Shown piece by piece: positions 1 to 4,367 of a DNA stretch of 9,801 nucleotides. The stretch comes from JALYQB01 sp035640155. Its GTDB lineage: Bacteria; Actinomycetota; Actinomycetes; Mycobacteriales; Pseudonocardiaceae. The DNA lies in the NCBI GenBank assembly GCA_035640155.1, contig DASQWR010000183.1, positions 1-9,801 of the forward strand, written 5' to 3'. How positions within the stretch are numbered: the stretch's first letter is position 1; each line of letters begins with the position of its first letter. Both the position numbers and the translations under genes were made by a program. The notes beneath the pieces were generated by a model. It saw only the letters and a program-made list of their open reading frames with translations, had not been told where the DNA came from and searched no databases.

Positions 1-2373
1 CAGTTGGACTCCGACGAGGGACTGATGGGGATATCCTCGTTCGACCGCCCGCAGAGCATAGGCGAGGGCGAGTTCCGAGGTCCGTGGGACGTACTTGGTC
101 GTGGTCAGCTTCAGTGCTTCCAATGCCACCGATCGTTGCTCGTCGGGCAGCCCGGCGATCGACTGGCCGAGAAAATCCAAGGTCTCGGGACTGGGCACCG
201 GCATCGCCCAGGACTCGAGCACTCGCCCGGCGGTGGCGCTGGTGTCGGTCAGCGCGCGGCAGAGGTACCTGGCAAGGAAGTACTCGAAGAGGGACCGGTG
301 GCCGAACGAGAAGGTGTCGCGCTCACGCGAGAGGAAGGTCGCGGTCCGCAAGTCGGCCTTCCACAGGTCGGGTACCCGCTCTCGGTAATGGCGCTGCAGG
401 TCAGGTCGCTGGTCAAGGACGTCAAGCAGCCAGTCCTCGACCTGAGCCGGCTCCCACGAGTTCTTTCCGGAGCGCCACAGCCCGGCCGCGAGCTGTTCCA
501 TCAGCACTTGCTTGTGTTCCGGGTACAGGCTGTGCTTGCCGCTGTCGCGGGCAAGCCAACGATCGACGAACTCTCGGTAGAGGTCTACCGAGCGCAGCGT
601 GCGGCCCTGTAGCTTGGCTGACTCGATGAACTCCACCTGGTCGGCGATCAACCGCAAGGTCAGCGGGCGGCGGGCCAGATCTGGCAGGTTGTGCACGCTG
701 GCCATCGTGGTGAGGAAACCGTCGACCCAGGTCTCGCCCCGGCCCAGGTTGGTGGCCAGGTACTCGCGCACCTGGTCTTTCCGGAAGGGGAGCATCAACA
801 GCGCCAGGTAGTTCTCGCCCCGCAGTCCTTGCCGTTCCTCGCCGACGAAGTAGTTGGTTTCCTCGCGGATCGTCCGGAAGTACTGGGTGCGGCAGGTGAG
901 CAGCATCTTGCTGCCCGACTCCTCGTCGACCGCCCGCCACAGCTGCCGGGTGAACAGTTGCTGATCGTGCGGGTCGAGGTGGACGAGCACCTCGTCGAGG
1001 CCGTCGAACACCACCACCGCATCGCCGCGGCTCACCCGCTGGCGGACGACGTCGGCGGTGAGCCTGTCCTTCGCGACGCCGGCCGGGCGGTGGGCGTCCA
1101 ACATGGTGGTCAGGATGTGGTCGAGCGTCATGCTTTCGGCCAGGCTGCTGATCCGCACGTCGCGCAGGTCGAACAGGATCGGCAGCGGGCATCGTTTGCC
1201 GCCGGCTCGCAGCGTGAGCAGCTCCTGGGTGAACAGCTTCACCGTGGTCGTCTTGCCCATGCCCACATCACCCAGCAGCGCGCACAGTCGCGGTGTCCCG
1301 CTGCGTGTGGCCCACTCGACCAGGCGCGCGACCGCCCGCACCGCGTTGCCGGACCTGGGGCCGGGACGGTCCAGGTGGGACTCCTTGAAGGTGGTCTCGG
1401 CAAGGTCGGGCTCGATCAGGCGCTTGCTGTCCCCGGGTCGGCTACGTGCCGCGCGCGATGACCACTCGGCCAGCGGGGCGTCCGGCGAACGGTCCTCGAT
1501 CGCGACCGCAGGGGGCAGTGGCCGGAGCGCGCGCCGGATCTCGTCTGCCAGGTCGTGGACATAGTCCCGCCGTTGGTCGGTGCGCGTCAGCCCGTCCCAG
1601 GGCTTCGCTCGGCGCTTGATGTCATGGATGGACAGCGGGGCCAGGTCCAGCGGGCCGTCCGGCAAGCTGCTCAGGGCGAACGCGACGACTGGTCCGCGGG
1701 AGCTCAGCACCCGGCTGCGCTCTCGAGAGCCGGGCGCCAGATAGGCCGAATTCACCAGCGCTACCCGGACGTCTGCTTCCGTGCAGAGCCGGTCCCGGCC
1801 CTCCTCGACGTCCTCCCCGAGCCCTACCGAGTTGACATCGGCCACGTCCCAGGACCGTTCGGCGTCCAGCGCCAAGTCCTCGCGAAGCTGCTTGAGCAGC
1901 GGCCCCACCCTCCGGGCGGCGCCGTCCGGAAAGCTGACGTACACCCGGGTCCGGCGGGACTTGTCGAGTTCCGCGACGGCCTGGTCGACCGGGTGCTCGA
2001 CCCCGGTCCGGCCGGCCGTCGCGCCGGTGAAGGAGGCGATGTCGTCGTCGACTAGGTCACCGCCGGTGAACCAACCGTGGCGCTGGTCCGGTGGTGCCTT
2101 GCGGGAGTCCAGCGCGAGCGCGAGCTCGATACCGGCATCCGCCGCAGCCTGGTTCACCTTCTTGCGGAAGTCCTGGAAGGCGTCCTGGCCGCGAGCGTCG
2201 CCCTCCGGGAACTCGGCGGCCACCAGGGCGTCGCGGAGCAGGAACCGGCCATCATCAGCCATCGTTGCGACGATCGCCGCCAACCGGGCCGACTGCAGAG
2301 CGGTCAGCACTGCCTGGCCGCGCAACGCCTCGACGTGGCGGGCAACCTGCGCAGGGAGCAGCCGAGCGGTCAT
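1..2373 (-). CDS. NACHT-domain STAND NTPase with N-terminal TIR-like domain (3' end outside window)
   Basis: Translating the minus strand from ATG 2373 gives one uninterrupted frame of 791 codons to base 1, so the C-terminus is outside the window. Seen: residues 1-125, an Ala-rich, mostly helical segment I do not recognise; residues 140-285, a TIR-like alpha/beta pattern (VYVSF at 144-148, ALVNSAYLAP at 205-214); residues 361-600, a NACHT NTPase with Walker A GDVGMGKTT (368-376) and Walker B VVVFDGLDE (453-461), followed by LLTCR (491-495); and at 688-704 the FGHRSLFEYFLARYL signature common at the end of the NACHT winged-helix region. Residues after about 705 are helical and may begin a sensor repeat array. 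Known: STAND/NACHT proteins oligomerise on sensing a trigger and switch on an effector; bacterial members include anti-phage proteins. Inferred: receptor of a two-gene defence operon with the TIR gene. Start: ATG 2373 overlaps the TIR stop (ATGA). No good ribosome binding site precedes it, so translation is probably coupled. NACHT identity is very secure, the trigger unknown. Confidence 0.9.
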   Translation of the reverse strand, partial: MTARLLPAQVARHVEALRGQAVLTALQSARLAAIVATMADDGRFLLRDALVAAEFPEGDARGQDAFQDFRKKVNQAAADAGIELALALDSRKAPPDQRHGWFTGGDLVDDDIASFTGATAGRTGVEHPVDQAVAELDKSRRTRVYVSFPDGAARRVGPLLKQLREDLALDAERSWDVADVNSVGLGEDVEEGRDRLCTEADVRVALVNSAYLAPGSRERSRVLSSRGPVVAFALSSLPDGPLDLAPLSIHDIKRRAKPWDGLTRTDQRRDYVHDLADEIRRALRPLPPAVAIEDRSPDAPLAEWSSRAARSRPGDSKRLIEPDLAETTFKESHLDRPGPRSGNAVRAVARLVEWATRSGTPRLCALLGDVGMGKTTTVKLFTQELLTLRAGGKRCPLPILFDLRDVRISSLAESMTLDHILTTMLDAHRPAGVAKDRLTADVVRQRVSRGDAVVVFDGLDEVLVHLDPHDQQLFTRQLWRAVDEESGSKMLLTCRTQYFRTIREETNYFVGEERQGLRGENYLALLMLPFRKDQVREYLATNLGRGETWVDGFLTTMASVHNLPDLARRPLTLRLIADQVEFIESAKLQGRTLRSVDLYREFVDRWLARDSGKHSLYPEHKQVLMEQLAAGLWRSGKNSWEPAQVEDWLLDVLDQRPDLQRHYRERVPDLWKADLRTATFLSRERDTFSFGHRSLFEYFLARYLCRALTDTSATAGRVLESWAMPVPSPETLDFLGQSIAGLPDEQRSVALEALKLTTTKYVPRTSELALAYALRAVERGYPHQSLVGVQL

Positions 2374-2873
2374 AGCGGGCGGTAACCGTTCAGTCCGAGC
2401 AGCCGCCGCCGGACCGCGGCCGCAAGTCCGTTTGCGAAGATCGTGCGCTTGGCGCCGGACAGCTCCGCGAAGCTCCGATCGGCGCTGGTGAACACCACCT
2501 GGTGCTCGATCCCGCACATGTTCCAGCTCGCGCCGAACCCGGGAAGCGGGCTCAACACAACCGGCAGTGACCCTCTGTCAGCACCGGTGCCGGCGAACCG
2601 CGGCAGCTCGTGGCGCTGAACGAAGCTGCTGCCGAAGTAGTGGTTGCTCAACAGCAGCAAGCCGAAGTCGGCCTCGTCCAGCCGGTCGACGATGCCCGGC
2701 GTCAGTTCCTCCCCGCAGGTCAGGTGGCTGTCCTCCCACCACTCAATGCTGATGTCCCGGAGCATGCTGAGCGCGGGAAGCAGATCAGCCAACAACGCCT
2801 CCTTCAGCGTCCGATCCCGATGGGCCCAGCTCAAGAAGATCCGCTTAGGCGCCTCTGCCACCAACTCACCCAA
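2370..2873 (-). CDS. Stand-alone TIR-domain protein, probable NAD-targeting effector
   Basis: This 167-residue protein is almost entirely one TIR domain. Seen: first strand RIFLSWAHRD (11-20), a BB-loop region WWEDSHLTCGEELTPG (45-60), strand GLLLLSNHYF (71-80), and FVQRHELPRF (84-93), in which Glu89 sits where TIR NADases have the catalytic glutamate. No signal peptide or membrane segment is visible, so it is probably cytosolic. Known: many bacterial TIR proteins cleave NAD+ to nicotinamide and ADP-ribose forms, killing the cell or making a signal. Inferred: it is the effector controlled by the overlapping NACHT gene downstream. The start is TTG 2873, chosen because TGAGGTG (minus strand, bases 2879-2885) lies 5 bases upstream; GTG 2861 is possible but would trim only four residues and has a poorly spaced Shine-Dalgarno sequence. 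The gene ends in an ATGA overlap with the NACHT start. The TIR fold is confident; NADase activity is inferred from Glu89 only. Confidence 0.88.
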   Translation of the reverse strand: MGELVAEAPKRIFLSWAHRDRTLKEALLADLLPALSMLRDISIEWWEDSHLTCGEELTPGIVDRLDEADFGLLLLSNHYFGSSFVQRHELPRFAGTGADRGSLPVVLSPLPGFGASWNMCGIEHQVVFTSADRSFAELSGAKRTIFANGLAAAVRRRLLGLNGYRPL

Positions 2874-2878
2874 CTGCG

Positions 2879-2885
2879 CACCTCA
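2879..2885 (-). promoter_or_regulatory. Ribosome binding site of the TIR gene
   Basis: Read on the minus strand this is TGAGGTG, matching six of the seven bases of GGAGGTG, placed 5 bases before TTG 2873. It decides in favour of the TTG start, because no ATG or GTG nearby has a comparable site. Confidence 0.6.
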
Positions 2886-2905
2886 CTGATCCCCGAGGTA
2901 ACCCC

Positions 2906-2931
2906 GGATTATCCTGGATCGGACCCAGGAT
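2906..2931. repeat. Overlapping palindromes, candidate operator of the TIR-NACHT operon
   Basis: Two palindromes interlock. GGATTATCC (2906-2914) is a perfect 4-bp inverted repeat around one base. ATCCTGG (2911-2917) and CCAGGAT (2925-2931) form a perfect 7-bp inverted repeat with a 7-base spacer. They cover the candidate -10 box and the spacer of the TIR promoter, so a binding protein here would block transcription. No regulator gene is visible in the window. A short transcript hairpin is the alternative. Confidence 0.45.
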
Positions 2932-2934
2932 CAA
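2908..2934 (-). promoter_or_regulatory. Candidate promoter of the TIR-NACHT operon
   Basis: On the minus strand there is a -10-like GATAAT (bases 2908-2913, 5/6 to TATAAT) and a -35-like TTGATC (bases 2929-2934, 4/6 to TTGACA) separated by 15 bases, which is shorter than the usual 17. Transcription would start near base 2901, giving a leader of about 28 bases with the ribosome binding site at 2879-2885. The spacer is mostly filled by an inverted repeat, as expected of a repressed promoter. The short spacer is the main doubt. Confidence 0.4.
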
Positions 2935-2951
2935 CATAGCCTGACACAGAC

Positions 2952-2986
2952 GCTGCTCAGACGGCAAGGCGCGGCGGGTGAGCAGC
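2952..2986. repeat. 8-bp inverted repeat in the cinA/TIR intergenic region
   Basis: GCTGCTCA (2952-2959) is repeated in reverse complement as TGAGCAGC (2979-2986), separated by 19 bases. It lies about 90 bases before the cinA start and about 80 bases upstream of the TIR start. It could be a leader-RNA stem or a binding site; nothing in the sequence decides between these. I saw no T-loop consensus, so it is not part of a tRNA gene. Confidence 0.4.
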
Positions 2987-2999
2987 TGCAGCAGCAGGG

Positions 3000-3053
3000 G
3001 GGTCGACCCGGTATGCCCGCCACCGAGTGCGTGGGGCAGGGTGCTGGGCACCC
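3000..3053. repeat. Palindrome and tight hairpin in the cinA leader
   Basis: GGGTCGACCC (3000-3009) is a perfect 10-base palindrome. GGGTGC (3039-3044) pairs with GCACCC (3048-3053) around a three-base loop, ending 13 bases before the cinA Shine-Dalgarno sequence. With the inverted repeat at 2952-2986, most of this stretch upstream of cinA can fold. No known riboswitch consensus was recognised, and in DNA this GC-rich short palindromes are also expected by chance. Confidence 0.3.
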
Positions 3054-3065
3054 CGTGCGGTAGAC

Positions 3066-3070
3066 AGGAG
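3066..3070 (+). promoter_or_regulatory. Ribosome binding site of cinA
   Basis: AGGAG lies 6 bases before GTG 3077, an ideal spacing. It fixes the cinA start at 3077 rather than at the in-frame GTG at 2978, which would add 33 residues unlike the family and run through the hairpin-rich leader. Confidence 0.75.
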
Positions 3071-3076
3071 AGGTCA

Positions 3077-3592
3077 GTGCAGCGACCAGCAGAACGGCCC
3101 ACCCGTGACGAGCTCGCGGAACGGATTGCCGAGTTCGCCTCCCGCGCGGGCTTGATGGTGGCGGTGGCCGAGTCGCTCACCGGCGGGATGATCTCCAGCG
3201 CATTGGCCGCGGCTCCCGGGGCGAGCGCGTGGTTCCACGGGGCGGTGGTCGCCTACTCCAGCGAGGTCAAGCACGAGCTGCTGGACGTGCCGCCGGGCCC
3301 GGTGGTCAGCGACACCGCCGCCGCAGCCATGGCACAGGGCGTCCGGCGGCTGCTGCGGGCGGACCTCGCACTCGCCGTCACCGGCGCCGGTGGTCCCGAC
3401 CCGCAGGACGGCCAACCGCCCGGCACGGTGTTCGTCGGCATCGCCGACGACGCCGGCGTGCGCACCGAGCACCTCCGGTTGGACCGGCCGGACCCTGCCG
3501 AGGTGTGCGCGGGCACCGCAGTGGAAGCGTTGTCCATGCTGCTCGCGCAGCTGCAGCGCGATGCCGCGGGTTCCGCAACAGGTCTGGCCTGA
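3077..3592 (+). CDS. cinA: CinA C-terminal-family nicotinamide-nucleotide amidohydrolase
   Basis: The 171-residue product matches the single-domain CinA C-terminal (PncC) family in length and motifs. Known reaction: hydrolysis of nicotinamide mononucleotide to nicotinate mononucleotide plus ammonia, a cytosolic NAD salvage step. Seen: VAVAESLTGG (28-37) with Ser33 as the expected nucleophile; PGASAWFHGAVVAYSSEVK (47-65) with the conserved Tyr60 and Lys65; VSDTAAAAMAQGVR (77-90); and TGAGGP (102-107), followed by PPGTVFVGIA. The N-terminal molybdopterin-binding-like domain of full-length CinA is absent, as is normal in short versions. Start at GTG 3077, supported by AGGAG six bases upstream. 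It is divergent from the TIR gene across 203 bases and is followed after 68 bases by the vapBC pair, which has its own likely promoter, so it is probably monocistronic. Sampled GC is about 78%, like gltB and unlike the TIR-NACHT side. Family assignment is firm; activity is inferred from the conserved residues. Confidence 0.92.
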   Translation: MQRPAERPTRDELAERIAEFASRAGLMVAVAESLTGGMISSALAAAPGASAWFHGAVVAYSSEVKHELLDVPPGPVVSDTAAAAMAQGVRRLLRADLALAVTGAGGPDPQDGQPPGTVFVGIADDAGVRTEHLRLDRPDPAEVCAGTAVEALSMLLAQLQRDAAGSATGLA

Positions 3593-3625
3593 TGCGGGCG
3601 TCCGGGCCCTTGGGCTCCTCGGCGG

Positions 3626-3654
3626 TTGAGCTTAGTCGGTTGCCTAACTAAGCT
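3626..3654 (+). promoter_or_regulatory. Candidate leaderless promoter of the vapBC pair
   Basis: TTGAGC (3626-3631, 4/6 to TTGACA) is followed after exactly 17 bases by TAAGCT (3649-3654), which fits the actinobacterial TANNNT -10 pattern. A start site about seven bases after the -10 falls on or next to the A of ATG 3661. No Shine-Dalgarno sequence lies before that ATG, so a leaderless mRNA is the natural reading. Confidence 0.5.
3629..3654. repeat. 8-bp inverted repeat over the vapBC promoter, likely antitoxin operator
   Basis: AGCTTAGT (3629-3636) and ACTAAGCT (3647-3654) are perfect reverse complements with a 10-base spacer. The arms overlap the -35 and -10 candidates of the vapBC promoter. 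Phd/YefM-type antitoxins, alone or complexed with toxin, are known to repress their own promoters at palindromes of this kind, so this is the obvious autoregulatory operator. A cinA terminator is less likely because no T-tract follows. Confidence 0.55.
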
Positions 3655-3660
3655 ACTGCC

Positions 3661-3891
3661 ATGATCGAGGTCGGGGTGCACGAGGCGAAGACGACGCTGT
3701 CCGATCTACTGCGGCGGGTGGCGGCCGGAGAAGAGGTGACGATCACGAGGAGCGGGAAACCGGTCGCGATGATCGTTCCCGCGCCGAGGCGCGGGCCGCG
3801 CACGCTGGGGGCCGATCGCGGGCTGTTCGAGGTGCCGGACGACTTCGACGCGCCACTGCCTGACGACGTGGTGGACGCGTTCGAGCGATGA
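3661..3891 (+). CDS. Phd/YefM-family antitoxin
   Basis: The product has 76 residues, typical for the family. Seen: an N-terminal Phd/YefM DNA-binding and dimerisation part with VGVHEAKTTLSDLLRRVAAGEEVTITRSG and then KPVAMIVP (to about residue 40), the usual start of these antitoxins. The rest (LGADRGLFEVPDDFDAPLPDDVVDAF, about 49-75) is acidic and would be unstructured until it wraps the toxin. Known role: it neutralises the partner PIN RNase and represses the operon. Its stop overlaps the toxin start (ATGA), so the two are translationally coupled. ATG 3661 was chosen because the motif begins at once after it and the promoter predicts a transcript starting there; no Shine-Dalgarno sequence is visible. 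The pair is of the VapBC class, but this antitoxin is Phd-like rather than AbrB- or ribbon-helix-helix-like, so I leave the symbol blank. Confidence 0.9.
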   Translation: MIEVGVHEAKTTLSDLLRRVAAGEEVTITRSGKPVAMIVPAPRRGPRTLGADRGLFEVPDDFDAPLPDDVVDAFER

Positions 3892-4277
3892 CGCTGCTGC
3901 TCGACACCCAGGTGTGGCTGTGGATGCAGGTCAGCCCGGAGCGGATCGTGCCCCAGGTGCGGGATCGGCTCGCCGACGGGCAGGTGGATCTCCTGCTGTC
4001 CGCGGCCAGCTCCTGGGAGATCGCCATCAAGCACGCGCTCGGCAAGCTGCCCCTGCCCGAACATCCCCGCGACTACGTGCCGTCGAGGATGCGCAGCGGC
4101 GCCGTGGCCGGTCTGCCGGTGTCCCACGTCCACGCGCTCCACGTGGCGACCCTCCCACCACACCACCGCGACCCGTTCGACCGGCTGCTCGTGGCGCAGG
4201 CCCAACTCGAAGGCCTCACCCTGGTCAGCGCCGACCGAGCGCTCGAACGCTACGACGTACCGCTGTTGGCAACCTGA
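3888..4277 (+). CDS. vapC: VapC-family PIN-domain toxin (ribonuclease)
   Basis: A 129-residue single PIN domain of the VapC type, close to the Sll0205-like subgroup by its motifs. Known role: an Mg2+-dependent endoribonuclease that cuts RNA, often tRNA or rRNA, and stops growth when antitoxin is lost. Seen: LLLDTQVWLW (3-12) with Asp6; SAASSWEIAIKHALGKL (38-54) with Glu44; HHRDPFDRLLVAQAQLEGL (92-110) with Asp95 and Asp98; LVSADRALERYDV (112-124) with Asp116. All acidic positions of the active site appear present, so the toxin looks intact. It starts at ATG 3888 within the antitoxin stop (ATGA) with only a weak ribosome binding site, consistent with coupling that keeps antitoxin in excess. 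It is convergent with gltD, 90 bases away. The RNA target cannot be read from the sequence. Confidence 0.92.
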   Translation: MTLLLDTQVWLWMQVSPERIVPQVRDRLADGQVDLLLSAASSWEIAIKHALGKLPLPEHPRDYVPSRMRSGAVAGLPVSHVHALHVATLPPHHRDPFDRLLVAQAQLEGLTLVSADRALERYDVPLLAT

Positions 4278-4311
4278 GCGCGGCGGGTGGGCAGGGTGCC
4301 GGCCCAGAAAG

Positions 4312-4349
4312 TGCCAGATGGAGCCATTTGGCAGTGCTCGTCGCAGCAC
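4312..4349. terminator. Tandem stem-loops between convergent vapC and gltD, candidate bidirectional terminator
   Basis: TGCCAGAT (4312-4319) pairs with ATTTGGCA (4326-4333) around GGAGCC, with one G-U pair on the plus strand. Directly after it, GTGCT (4334-4338) pairs with AGCAC (4345-4349) around a six-base loop. On the minus strand the first stem is followed by CTTTCT, a weak pyrimidine tract suited to ending gltBD transcripts, but there the G-U pair becomes an A-C mismatch. Position between convergent genes supports termination; a dispersed palindromic repeat is the alternative. Confidence 0.45.
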
Positions 4350-4367
4350 CGGCGGCGGTGGTGGGCG

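Noticed and set aside
422..1192. Minus-strand open frame of 256 codons with an ATG-like start inside the NACHT gene
   Set aside because: It is in another frame than the Walker motifs and codes for an Arg/Pro/Gly-rich product. The NACHT frame is open throughout 1-2373.
691..1461. Plus-strand open frame of 256 codons opposite the NACHT gene
   Set aside because: It is antisense to the Walker A/B region and has no recognisable domain or ribosome binding site.
2381..2903. GGTAACC at 2381-2387 and again at 2897-2903 as a repeat bracketing the TIR gene
   Set aside because: A seven-base match is too short to distinguish from chance, and the flanks differ, so there is no support for target-site duplication.
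2890..3060. Possible tRNA gene in the intergenic region because of its several stems
   Set aside because: No T-loop GGTTCRA consensus, no cloverleaf spacing and no discriminator/acceptor pairing could be found.
2978..3076. Upstream GTG start for cinA at 2978 (33 extra residues)
   Set aside because: The extension has no family similarity, runs through hairpins and has no good ribosome binding site. GTG 3077 has AGGAG at ideal spacing and gives normal family length.
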